Shown: piece after piece, positions 1 through 8,589 of the stretch
Position numbering within the stretch: the first letter of the stretch is position 1
Layout of the letters: the number at the start of each line of letters is the position of its first letter
Program-made: the position numbers and the translations under genes
Notes under the pieces: generated by a model
The model's database searches: none
Seen by the model: the letters and a program-made list of their open reading frames with translations, nothing else
Told to the model about the DNA's origin: nothing
From: Geoglobus sp.
Lineage (GTDB): Archaea; Halobacteriota; Archaeoglobi; Archaeoglobales; Archaeoglobaceae
Length of the DNA: 13,821 bases
NCBI GenBank assembly: GCA_015523645.1
Contig: WAJY01000033.1
Coordinates: 1 to 13,821 of the forward strand
Reading direction: 5' to 3'

Positions 1-59
1 GCATAAAGCCCGCCGATAAGAATTCCGTTAAAAATGAGATTTAAGAGAATGCTCGTCAT
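1..59 (-). CDS. livH: LivH-type branched-chain amino acid ABC transporter permease, N-terminal fragment
   Basis: The minus strand from base 59 encodes a start that reads MTSILLNLIFNGILIGGLY and runs off the left edge. Known LivH permeases begin with a hydrophobic first helix of the form LLNGLLxGGLYALIALG, and the NGILIGGLY stretch fits it well. LivH is an inner membrane subunit of the LIV-type amino acid importer. Reading upstream in frame, a stop lies four codons before this ATG, so this is the only possible ATG start. There is no Shine-Dalgarno, but an AT-rich box about 29 bases upstream suggests a leaderless transcript. Only 19 full codons are visible, so the substrate cannot be judged, and a related LivM-like permease is possible. 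Confidence 0.65.
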   Translation of the reverse strand, partial: MTSILLNLIFNGILIGGLY

Positions 60-82
60 GAAGAATCGTTACAAAATTTTTG

Positions 83-93
83 TTATTTAATTC
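83..93 (-). promoter_or_regulatory. Putative TATA box for the livH-like gene
   Basis: On the minus strand this reads GAATTAAATAA, preceded by a purine/A-rich CGAAA-like stretch that could be a BRE. Its centre is about 29 bases before the livH-like ATG, the usual archaeal spacing for a start at or next to the initiation codon. The region is AT-rich, so chance matches are possible. Confidence 0.4.
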
Positions 94-166
94 TTTCGAA
101 GATTTTTCAAAGCGTCTGCATCTCAGACAATGTCAAATTCCTTTTATTGATAGAAGCTAACGAGAT

Positions 167-181
167 TCCAAAGTCTTTGGA
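167..181. repeat. Perfect 15-base palindrome
   Basis: TCCAAAGTCTTTGGA is a 7-base inverted repeat around a single central T. Short perfect palindromes of this kind are typical dimeric-regulator operators. It lies about 110 bases upstream of the livH-like start, too far for simple promoter occlusion, so a role is inferred only. Confidence 0.4.
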
Positions 182-288
182 TAGAGAGCTCGGATTTATC
201 AGATTGAGTGAGAATAACCTACAATAAACTTTGCTTTTTTGGATTCTTGTGATTAGGTGCAAACGAGTTTGTGAAAATTTTTTGTTAA

Positions 289-321
289 TTTGCATAATAT
301 ACAATTATAGAGTTTGCATAA
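289..321 (+). repeat. Direct repeat pair TTTGCATAA, 24 bases apart
   Basis: TTTGCATAA occurs at 289-297 and 313-321, start-to-start distance 24 bases. A partly matching inverted copy (TGCAAAC) lies at 258-264. The second copy merges into the AT-rich TATA-like element at 317-328. The spacing, a little over two helical turns, would fit a regulator binding one face of the DNA. Function is inferred. Confidence 0.4.
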
Positions 322-328
322 AAAATAA
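317..328 (+). promoter_or_regulatory. Possible TATA element in the spacer upstream of the lipid operon
   Basis: GCATAAAAAATA precedes by about 26 bases an ATG at 349 that opens only a 10-codon frame. If used, transcription would start near 349. It would give either a leader of about 300 bases before the GGGP synthase ATG at 654 or a short RNA ending near the hairpin (361-382) and the T-run around 395-399. Low certainty because the area is AT-rich. Confidence 0.25.
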
Positions 329-623
329 GTGGTTTATGAGATGATAGCATGTTCGCCGCAGCTAGAAGTTTCAAAAACTAGCCAGAATTTCAGGATTTTT
401 CGGATGAGAATTGTGTTGGAGTTGTGCAAAACAAAACATACCAAGGTTATAGAGCAAAAATTTAATTTATGTATTTTCAGTCTATTTTAAAATATGAATG
501 TATATAATAATTTCCGCAAATTTAAATCACTCAAAACTCCTAAGAAGAATTCTGAAAACCTATAACCTTCAGGCAAAGTTACAAGCGAGGATTTTTCATC
601 ATCTCGAAAGCTTTCAAAAACAT

Positions 624-636
624 TTTTATTTTCAAA
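624..636 (+). promoter_or_regulatory. Possible TATA box for the lipid operon
   Basis: TTTTTATTTTCAA is centred about 25 bases before the ATG at 654 and preceded by CAAAAA, a weak BRE candidate. The distance fits a leaderless mRNA. The match is to low-complexity AT sequence, so support is weak. Confidence 0.3.
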
Positions 637-653
637 AAGCCTTTTCAATCTGG

Positions 654-1343
654 ATGCTGGAAAAACTGAGACACATAACAAAACTTGATCCGGACAGAAA
701 GAATCCACCAGAATTGCTTAGAGTTGTTGCTGAAAGTGGGACTGATGCGGTGATGATATCAGGAACGCAGAATGTTACACTTGAAAAGGCTAAAAAACTC
801 TTTCAGGAAGTAAAAGATTCCGGGCTTACAACTATACTTGAACCATCGGATCCATCAAATGTTGTTTATGATGCAGATTACATTTTTGTGCCTACAGTTC
901 TGAATTCTGAGGACGGGGAGTGGATAACAGGGAAACATGCCAGATGGGCGGAGCTTCACTATACAGATATAGAAACTTTTAGAGATTTTGTAAACAACAG
1001 AGTTTTTTTTGAAGGCTATATAGTTTTAAATGAAAATTCTGCAGTGGGAAGAACCACAAGATCAAAATGCAAGATCGACGCAAAGAGGGTGGCGAGTTAT
1101 GCAATAGTGGGCGAGATGATGTTTAACCTTCCAATAATATACATAGAATACAGCGGGATTTATGGAGATGTGGATGTTGTTAGAGAGGTGAAGAGGGTTT
1201 TGAGGAGAGCTAGGCTTTTCTATGGAGGAGGAATCGACTCGAGAGAGAAGGCTTTTGAGATGTTGAGGTATGCGGATACGATAGTTGTTGGAAATGTTAT
1301 ATACGAAAAGGGTGTTGATGCCTATCTTTCAACAATACCATGA
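654..1343 (+). CDS. Geranylgeranylglyceryl phosphate (GGGP) synthase
   Basis: This enzyme joins geranylgeranyl diphosphate to sn-glycerol-1-phosphate, making the first ether bond of archaeal lipids. The 229-residue product shows the PcrB/GGGPS TIM-barrel signature: KLDPD (10-14), MISGTQN (34-40), EPSDPSN (63-69), YIEYSG (163-168), YGGGIDS (190-196) and VVGN (211-214). These are the metal and phosphate-binding loops of group I, Archaeoglobus-type enzymes. The frame stays open upstream to an ATG at 498. I reject that start because the extra 52 residues match nothing in the family, while [14 protein letters not shown] aligns with known N-termini. No Shine-Dalgarno is seen; an AT-rich box near 624-636 could make it leaderless. 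Its stop overlaps the next gene (ATGA), so the two are translationally coupled. Confidence 0.95.
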   Translation: MLEKLRHITKLDPDRKNPPELLRVVAESGTDAVMISGTQNVTLEKAKKLFQEVKDSGLTTILEPSDPSNVVYDADYIFVPTVLNSEDGEWITGKHARWAELHYTDIETFRDFVNNRVFFEGYIVLNENSAVGRTTRSKCKIDAKRVASYAIVGEMMFNLPIIYIEYSGIYGDVDVVREVKRVLRRARLFYGGGIDSREKAFEMLRYADTIVVGNVIYEKGVDAYLSTIP

Positions 1344-2185
1344 TGGATAAAATCAGAGCGGTCTGGTCACTCACAAGACTTGAACACGGCTTCATATATG
1401 GTCTTGGAGTTGTTGCCGGTGTTTTCATATCTCTAGGATACCTAGACTTAAGACTTTCAGTTTTGGGCTTTCTCACAGCCCTTTTTCTTCAAGCCTCTGC
1501 TTTTGCGCTAAATGACTACTTCGATTATGAAGTTGACTTGGCAAACAGAAGGTATGACAGACCGCTGGTTAGGGGAGAGCTAAAAAGGGATGATGCCCTG
1601 CGTGTTTTCTCGATTTTTGCAATCCCAGGTTTCTTTGTTGCCTATCTCATATCCCTCCATGCCCTTGTTCTTGCTGTCCTGATAACCCTAGTGGGCTATA
1701 TCTATGACATAAGGCTAAAGGAATACGGGCTGGCTGGAAATGCATACATAGCCTTTTCCATGTCAGCTCCTTTTCTCTTTGGAGGTATAGTCGCAGGAAA
1801 TCTGAACTCTGTGATCATAATTCTATCTGTTATTGCATTCATATCAGGCTTGGCAAGAGAAATAATGAAGGGAATAGAGGATGTTGAGGGTGACGTTTTG
1901 AGGAATGTAAAGAGCGTTGCTAGGATCTATGGAATTGAGACTGCTTCAAAGATCTCTGCACTTCTCTTCTCCATCGCTGTAACCCTAAGCTTCATCGTCA
2001 TGCTAGTCCCCGAGTATTTAGACCCAAAGTACATATTTCCAGTATTAATAACAGATTGTATGCTAGCAAAAACTTCTCTTGAACTTCTTAGGGGAGTGGA
2101 GAAAACAGATATAAAAAAATTGAGAAAAGAGACAATGTATGCTTTAAGCATAGGCATTCTTGCCTTTATATTTGGTAGTATGTGA
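1340..2185 (+). CDS. Digeranylgeranylglyceryl phosphate (DGGGP) synthase, UbiA prenyltransferase
   Basis: This membrane enzyme adds the second geranylgeranyl chain to GGGP. The 281-residue protein has the UbiA layout of about eight to nine hydrophobic helices. The first Asp-rich motif is NDYFDYEVD (58-66, with N58, D62 and D66), followed by the YDIRLK loop (122-127). The second Asp-rich region is [13 protein letters not shown] (173-185, with D181 and D185). These bind Mg-diphosphate. The gene overlaps the GGGP synthase stop through ATGATG (ATG at 1340 or 1343), and the pairing of the two sequential ether-bond enzymes strongly supports the assignment over a ubiquinone or menaquinone prenyltransferase. 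The next gene follows 9 bases after its stop. Confidence 0.92.
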   Translation: MMDKIRAVWSLTRLEHGFIYGLGVVAGVFISLGYLDLRLSVLGFLTALFLQASAFALNDYFDYEVDLANRRYDRPLVRGELKRDDALRVFSIFAIPGFFVAYLISLHALVLAVLITLVGYIYDIRLKEYGLAGNAYIAFSMSAPFLFGGIVAGNLNSVIIILSVIAFISGLAREIMKGIEDVEGDVLRNVKSVARIYGIETASKISALLFSIAVTLSFIVMLVPEYLDPKYIFPVLITDCMLAKTSLELLRGVEKTDIKKLRKETMYALSIGILAFIFGSM

Positions 2186-2194
2186 GGTGGTAGA

Positions 2195-2740
2195 ATGCTG
2201 GATGAAGAGCTCAGGAAAGAGTTGGTAATTTTTTCGGCAAAACTGATGGCTTTAACAGCTCAAACAGCACCAAAATCAAGAGGAGAGGACAGCGTTGAGA
2301 TAAGGATAGTCCAAGGGAATGAGCTTGAGAAACTTGTGAAGAGAATGATAGAGATGGCTGATGAACCAGAGAGAGACAAAAACTTCATCAGAGATGGAAA
2401 AAGTGTTGAAAAAGGGGATGCGGTTTTGCTGATAGGAGTTTATGGAGGAAAACCGCTAGACATGGGATGTGGAGCCTGTGGATTTAAAAATTGCAGCGAG
2501 TTCAAAAAAACTGAGAGAAAAAAGGGAAAGGACTTTATTGGGCCAAACTGCGCTTTCAAGCTCATCGATCTTGGAATAGCGATAGGTTCTGCTGTGAAGC
2601 TTGGTTCTATAATTGGCGCAGACTCCAGAGTCATGTACAGAATTGGCGCAGCAGCCAAGGATCTTGAGATGATGGAGGCTGATGTTGTTATGGGCATTCC
2701 AATCTCAGCGACAAGCAAAAGCCCGTTCTTTGACAGATGA
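2195..2740 (+). CDS. DUF2148 ferredoxin-domain protein
   Basis: The 181-residue soluble protein has four cysteines, C92, C95, C100 and C119, in a CX2CX4CX18C pattern inside GCGACGFKNCSEF. This resembles the 4Fe-4S motif of corrinoid/acetyl-CoA pathway and NADH-ferredoxin type proteins. A Gly/Ala/Ile-rich C-terminal half (IAIGSAVKLGSIIGAD) is typical of the DUF2148 family found in archaea and anaerobic bacteria, whose function is unknown to me. The ATG at 2195 is set by a strong GAGGTGG at 2184-2190. Its stop overlaps the next start (ATGA), so it belongs to the lipid/RNA methylase operon. An electron-transfer role is inference. Confidence 0.85.
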   Translation: MLDEELRKELVIFSAKLMALTAQTAPKSRGEDSVEIRIVQGNELEKLVKRMIEMADEPERDKNFIRDGKSVEKGDAVLLIGVYGGKPLDMGCGACGFKNCSEFKKTERKKGKDFIGPNCAFKLIDLGIAIGSAVKLGSIIGADSRVMYRIGAAAKDLEMMEADVVMGIPISATSKSPFFDR

Positions 2741-3729
2741 TTTTCCTTGACTTTCCATCCACGAGTTTTTCCAAGAGTATTGCGGAAAAACATGGATACG
2801 ATGAATTAATAATAAGGAGATGGGAGAGAATATTTGGGAGAGAGAATACGGAAAAGCTCATTGCAGGAATGGAGAGAGTTCCGAGATATATAAGGATCAA
2901 TACGCTAAAAGCCGAGGAAGACGAGGTTCTAAGGAGACTTGAAAAGAGGGCTTTTGAGATTGTTAAGACAGAAGTGGATTATTGCTATGAGGTGAAAGAG
3001 GAGCCGTACAGCATTGGTGCAACTCCCGAATATCTCATGGGATATTACTATGTTATGGACAAAAGCTCATGCATACCTCCTCTGGCATTAGAGCCAGAAC
3101 CATCAGATCTTGTCGTTGACTTTGCATCATCTCCAGGAGGAAAAACAACAATGATTGCGCAGCTAATGAGAAATAGAGGAAAAATCATAGCGATAGAGGG
3201 AAAAAGAGAGAGGATTCAAGCCCTTATAGATAATCTTCATCGAATGGGTGTGCTTAATTGCATAACAATACACATGAACTCCGCAGAATTCTGGAAAACA
3301 GGAATAAAGGCAGACAAGATTTTGCTCGATGCACCATGCACTGGAGAGGGAATAATACACAAGGATCCAAGCAGAAAAACATCTAAAAGCCTGGAAGATA
3401 TAAAGTTTTGCTCCACCTTGCAAACAGCACTGCTCGAATCTGCAATTAAAACTCTGAAGGTTGGAGGCTGTCTGGTTTACTCAACATGCTCGCTAACTCC
3501 AGAGGAAAACGAGTTTGTTGTAAACTGGGCGCTTGAAAGGTTTGAGATTCATCTGGAGAAAATCAAATACGGAGAGCCAGCTTTAACCGAAGTAGCAGGA
3601 ATAAAGCTAAATTCTGAGATAAAAAGAGCAAGGAGATTTTATCCACACATCCACAGATGCTCTGGCTTTTTTGTTGCAAAGATAATCAAGGATGGTAATC
3701 AAGTTCGAGAAACTTCTTCATCAAAATGA
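2737..3729 (+). CDS. NOL1/NOP2/Sun-family RNA cytosine-C5 methyltransferase
   Basis: This SAM-dependent enzyme makes 5-methylcytosine in RNA, probably tRNA or rRNA. The 330-residue protein has a short N-terminal RNA-binding part (about 15-105, with RIN at 53-55). Its Rossmann methyltransferase domain has motif I DFASSPGGKTT (128-138), motif IV DAPCTGEG (198-205, C201) and motif VI STCSLTPEENE (249-259, C251, the nucleophile in this family). There is no PUA domain. The start overlaps the DUF2148 stop by ATGA without its own Shine-Dalgarno. The conserved family end, GFFVAKIIK, is reached near base 3690. The last dozen residues (DGNQVRETSSSK) are an unusual tail that runs antisense through the end of the convergent small gene. 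The exact RNA target cannot be told. Confidence 0.9.
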   Translation: MIFLDFPSTSFSKSIAEKHGYDELIIRRWERIFGRENTEKLIAGMERVPRYIRINTLKAEEDEVLRRLEKRAFEIVKTEVDYCYEVKEEPYSIGATPEYLMGYYYVMDKSSCIPPLALEPEPSDLVVDFASSPGGKTTMIAQLMRNRGKIIAIEGKRERIQALIDNLHRMGVLNCITIHMNSAEFWKTGIKADKILLDAPCTGEGIIHKDPSRKTSKSLEDIKFCSTLQTALLESAIKTLKVGGCLVYSTCSLTPEENEFVVNWALERFEIHLEKIKYGEPALTEVAGIKLNSEIKRARRFYPHIHRCSGFFVAKIIKDGNQVRETSSSK

Positions 3730-3907
3730 GGTCAGAAAGCATGACTTTATACTTCCTGCCTATCCTATGCCTGAGAACCCTGATGTAAACCTTCCAGTCC
3801 TTTGAACTGCTTTTCCACTTCTCAACAAAATCTTTCAGCATGATCTCTCCATCAACATACCTAAGCCAGTCCTGAATGAACTCCCTTTCCTTTTTAGAGA
3901 GACACAT
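3686..3907 (-). CDS. Small conserved-looking archaeal protein of unknown function
   Basis: Reading from the ATG at 3907 gives a 73-residue basic, probably all-helical protein beginning MCLSKKEREFIQDWL. It has the central stretch YIRVLRHRIGRKYKV and the C-terminal KKFLELDYHP. I recall similar small archaeal hypothetical proteins but no function. An alternative ATG at 3946 adds MDIVINSCNNPSF and overlaps the end of the MATE gene. Neither start has a Shine-Dalgarno, and the shorter one looks more protein-like. It is the last gene of the tes-nadM-ogt-MATE operon. Its 3' end overlaps the RNA methyltransferase gene tail to tail by 44 bases. The arginine/lysine content would allow nucleic acid binding, which is only a guess. 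Confidence 0.6.
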   Translation of the reverse strand: MCLSKKEREFIQDWLRYVDGEIMLKDFVEKWKSSSKDWKVYIRVLRHRIGRKYKVMLSDLILMKKFLELDYHP

Positions 3908-3929
3908 GAAACTGGGATTGTTACATGAA

Positions 3930-5306
3930 TTAATAACGATATCCATAAACAGATTTCAGATGACTTATGGTTCTCATTCCCCAGGCAAATGCTACTAGGG
4001 ATGCAAGAATGTTTCCTGCAACAATCCCGTAGAGTATACCTCTGAAGGATAAATTCAGAAGAAAACCAAGAAGGAAAGCAAGGGTGAGCTGGAAAATAAA
4101 TGTTCTAAGGAGAGTTATTGCAAGACCCCTCTCTCCTTTTCCTATTCCCTGGAAGAGGGAGACCGTTAAAATACCAAAGGGTGTGAAAACTAGGAATATT
4201 GGAAATACCCTCATAGTCTCAACAAGCATATCGTATATTCTGGCTGAATTTTCGCTGTATGTGAAAAAAAGAGCTAGATATGGAGAGAGAAGTATGAAGA
4301 AGGCAACAAGGATAATCTCGATTTTCACTCCAGTTTTAATTCCATATCTGTATGCCCTTTCCAGCTTGTTGATGTTTCTAGCACCAAATGCAGAACCAAT
4401 GACTGCTGTCTCTGCTGAAGCAAAACCAAAAAGCGGGATGAATCCAAACTGAACTATTCTCCAGGCGCTAGTAAAAACAGCTATTCCATCCTGACTGCTT
4501 ACTTTCACTATCATCGCATTAAGAAAGACTAAAGAAAGGGACATTGCAAGCATTGAAAATGCCGATGGGATCCCAACTCTCAGTATATCATAAACAATAG
4601 CCCTATTCAGGCTGAATTTGCTCAAATATGGATCCACATATGTTTTTGAATTGAAAAAAGTCCAGTAGAGAACAAGCAAGGAAGAGAAGATCATTGATAT
4701 AACACTTGCATAAGCTGCTCCTGCAATTCTAAGGTTCAAAGCATATATCAGAATTGGATCAAGAAGAATGTTGAGGAGCAAGCCAGAAACATTCGCATAC
4801 ATAGCCCTTTTCGCATTTCCCTCTCCGTTCAGAATGCCGAATGAAACGTTTATGAAAACGAGAAAGATTGATCCCAGAATTATGATTCTTGAATAGGTTA
4901 GCGCAAGATCCAAAACGGCTCCTTCAGCACCTATAAGGCTCAGAATGTCCTCAAGTTTTAGGTAGGAGAGGGTTATCACAAAACCAATCGCCAAAGCCAT
5001 TAGATAAGCATGAACTGCTGTGTTGTCAGCTCCACTCTTGTCTTCAGCCCCTATTCTTCTAGACACTGCTGAACCTGCACCAACACCGAGACCCATTGAA
5101 AGGGACATGAACATCATGAAGATGGGAAGGAATATGCCTATGGCAGAGAGAGCTTCCGCACCCAGTCCTGAAACCCATGCTCCATCTGCAAAGTTGTAGA
5201 GTGTGAATGTGAGGTTGCTGATCATCATCGGAATTGAAAGTCTAACAAGTGCCTTCTCCGGCTCTCCAGTCAGGATCTTTACCCCTTCAGTTTTTCCCAT
5301 CTCCAT
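3930..5306 (-). CDS. MATE-family multidrug/Na+ antiporter-like transporter
   Basis: The 458-residue protein has about twelve hydrophobic segments in two homologous halves, the MATE (NorM/DinF) fold of the MOP superfamily. Characteristic stretches include LSIPMMISNLTFTLYNFADG near the N-terminus, VGAGSAVSRRIGAED after helix 2, and GNAKRAMYANVSGLLLNILLDPILI in the first half. The second half has FGARNINKLERAYRYGI and FQGIGKGERGLAITLLR. The start at 5306 has a clear GGTGGT at 5312-5317, 5 bases before ATG. The gene lies 34 bases after the alkyltransferase and is probably co-transcribed from tes. Known MATE proteins export drugs or metabolites with Na+ or H+ exchange. The MOP superfamily also contains lipid-linked flippases, so a lipid-related substrate is conceivable here but unproven. 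Confidence 0.9.
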   Translation of the reverse strand: MEMGKTEGVKILTGEPEKALVRLSIPMMISNLTFTLYNFADGAWVSGLGAEALSAIGIFLPIFMMFMSLSMGLGVGAGSAVSRRIGAEDKSGADNTAVHAYLMALAIGFVITLSYLKLEDILSLIGAEGAVLDLALTYSRIIILGSIFLVFINVSFGILNGEGNAKRAMYANVSGLLLNILLDPILIYALNLRIAGAAYASVISMIFSSLLVLYWTFFNSKTYVDPYLSKFSLNRAIVYDILRVGIPSAFSMLAMSLSLVFLNAMIVKVSSQDGIAVFTSAWRIVQFGFIPLFGFASAETAVIGSAFGARNINKLERAYRYGIKTGVKIEIILVAFFILLSPYLALFFTYSENSARIYDMLVETMRVFPIFLVFTPFGILTVSLFQGIGKGERGLAITLLRTFIFQLTLAFLLGFLLNLSFRGILYGIVAGNILASLVAFAWGMRTISHLKSVYGYRY

Positions 5307-5340
5307 TCGAAACCACCAGAATAAGAGTAAACTTGAAATG

Positions 5341-7833
<2,493 letters not shown>

Positions 7834-7871
7834 CTCGACACCTCCAACAAGGATATGCTAAAGAAAACTAT

Positions 7872-7896
7872 CGAAAAGGATATATCAACATTTCGC
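7872..7896. promoter_or_regulatory. Palindromic, probably bidirectional TATA element between tes and carS
   Basis: GATATATC (7879-7886) is a perfect palindrome flanked by CGAAAA on the left (7872-7877) and, on the other strand, by GCGAAA on the right, both resembling BRE sites. Its centre is about 26 bases before the carS ATG, giving a leaderless carS mRNA. Toward tes, a start about 26 bases downstream (near 7857) would leave a leader of about 23 bases containing the GGAGGTG site. One element could thus serve both divergent lipid genes. No other TATA-like site is evident in the 74-base gap. Confidence 0.6.
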
Positions 7897-7907
7897 ATCT
7901 CTGAGCT

Positions 7908-8447
7908 ATGCTTTGGATTGTTATAACCACACTATGGCTTTTTCTTCCAGCCTACACACCAAACAACTTCGCAGTGTTACTAGGCGGTGGAAAACCCTTG
8001 GATCTCGGGAAAAAATTTATTGATGGAAAAAGGATTTTTGGGGATGGAAAAACTTTTAGAGGTTTTTTTGCTGGTTTTTTTGGAGGAATTATAACAGGAT
8101 TAATTCAATACAGAATTGAAAGTTTTTTTGGCTTTAAGTTCTTCACCTCTCTAAACTTTAACTCTGCAATTACACTTTTTCTCCTTCTCTCAACAGGCTC
8201 ACTGGCTGGAGATGTTACTGGAAGCTTTATAAAGAGAAGGATTGGATTGGAGAGGGGTGAGAGAGCCATTCTGCTTGATCAGCTTGATTTTTTAATAGCA
8301 GCAATACTGCTTTCCAGCCTTCACGAAGATTTTCATCGGCTTTACACACCTGAAATAATAGTAATCGCGATTCTGATAACACCAATTCTGCACGTTCTGA
8401 CAAATTTTATAGCGTATTTACTGAGATTCAAGGACGTTCCTTGGTAA
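7908..8447 (+). CDS. carS: CDP-archaeol synthase (CTP:2,3-di-O-geranylgeranyl-sn-glycerol-1-phosphate cytidyltransferase)
   Basis: CarS activates DGGGP with CTP to CDP-archaeol for addition of polar head groups. The 179-residue membrane protein shows the DUF46/CarS pattern: PAYTPNN (14-20), GGGKPLDLG (26-34) and DGKRIFGDGKTFRGF (39-53). Further on are LAGDVTGSFIKRRIGLERG (99-117), LLDQLDF (122-128) and the ending KDVPW, with about five hydrophobic helices between. The start at 7908 has no Shine-Dalgarno but sits 26 bases after a TATA box, so it is probably leaderless. It diverges from tes. The coding sequence contains three T7 runs (8063-8069, 8075-8081 and 8123-8129). Confidence 0.93.
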   Translation: MLWIVITTLWLFLPAYTPNNFAVLLGGGKPLDLGKKFIDGKRIFGDGKTFRGFFAGFFGGIITGLIQYRIESFFGFKFFTSLNFNSAITLFLLLSTGSLAGDVTGSFIKRRIGLERGERAILLDQLDFLIAAILLSSLHEDFHRLYTPEIIVIAILITPILHVLTNFIAYLLRFKDVPW

Positions 8448-8460
8448 GGTTATAGGAAAA

Positions 8461-8471
8461 GAATTTATAGC
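8461..8471 (+). promoter_or_regulatory. TATA box for the four-cysteine microprotein
   Basis: GAATTTATAGC, preceded by AGGAAAA as a BRE-like stretch, is centred about 25 bases before the ATG at 8491. This is the expected geometry for a leaderless archaeal gene, and there is no Shine-Dalgarno. Confidence 0.5.
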
Positions 8472-8490
8472 ATTGAAAATTAGTTTAATC

Positions 8491-8589
8491 ATGACATGCA
8501 TTCACGATTCTGCAATAGATTGCAGATTCAATTACAAGTGTCAAGAGTGCCCGCTCATAGAAAGCATAATGAGTGACTATCCCCACTAG
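8491..8589 (+). CDS. Four-cysteine microprotein, 32 residues
   Basis: A 32-codon frame begins MTCIHDSAIDCRF and continues through NYKCQECPLIE to a TAG. The cysteines at 3, 11, 17 and 20 (CX7CX5CX2C), with nearby histidines at 5 and 32, could bind zinc or an iron-sulfur cluster. Four cysteines in 32 residues is far above chance. A TATA-like box at the leaderless distance supports expression. It lies 43 bases after carS. Its stop overlaps that of the convergent PHP gene in a CTAG palindrome (8586-8589), so the space between the two neighbours is fully used. I do not recognise a family. It could be a metal-site regulator or a small partner of a neighbouring enzyme; that is a guess. Confidence 0.55.
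   Translation: MTCIHDSAIDCRFNYKCQECPLIESIMSDYPH

Larger units (their letters stand above)
60..653. other. AT-rich intergenic spacer without a supported protein gene
   Basis: These 594 bases separate the minus-strand livH-like start from the plus-strand lipid operon. Short open frames exist on both strands (for example 107-304 minus, 341-489 plus and the in-frame extension 498-653 plus). Their products are rich in K, F, N, S and I and resemble no family I know. The stretch holds a 15-base perfect palindrome (167-181), two direct copies of TTTGCATAA (289-297 and 313-321), a TATA-like element near 317-328 and a small hairpin (361-382) followed by a T-run. No tRNA, rRNA or CRISPR pattern is visible. 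It may be a regulatory leader, a small RNA locus or decayed sequence. Confidence 0.6.

Noticed and set aside
131..150. Possible CRISPR-like repeat fragment (CAAATTCCTTTTATTGATAG)
   Set aside because: It resembles some archaeal repeats only loosely, occurs once, and there is no regular repeat-spacer pattern.
107..304. Minus-strand open frame of 65 codons in the left spacer
   Set aside because: It has low-complexity S/L/N/K-rich composition, no recognisable motif and no Shine-Dalgarno. It could be a remnant, but nothing supports a gene.
335..382. Possible C/D box RNA starting at GAGATGATAG
   Set aside because: The C-box match is imperfect and no CTGA D box follows at a suitable distance.
341..489. 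Plus-strand frame of 49 codons in the left spacer
   Set aside because: No family similarity, and no promoter at the right distance for its first ATG. The composition looks random.
487..708. Minus-strand frame opposite the GGGP synthase start
   Set aside because: It runs antisense into the conserved start of GGGP synthase and has no motif. The part outside that gene is too short to judge.
2440..2793. Minus-strand frame of 117 codons opposite the DUF2148 gene
   Set aside because: It is antisense to a clear Fe-S protein gene with good start signals, so it is a shadow frame.
4084..4452. Plus-strand frame of 122 codons opposite the MATE gene
   Set aside because: Shadow of a well-supported membrane protein gene; no motif of its own.
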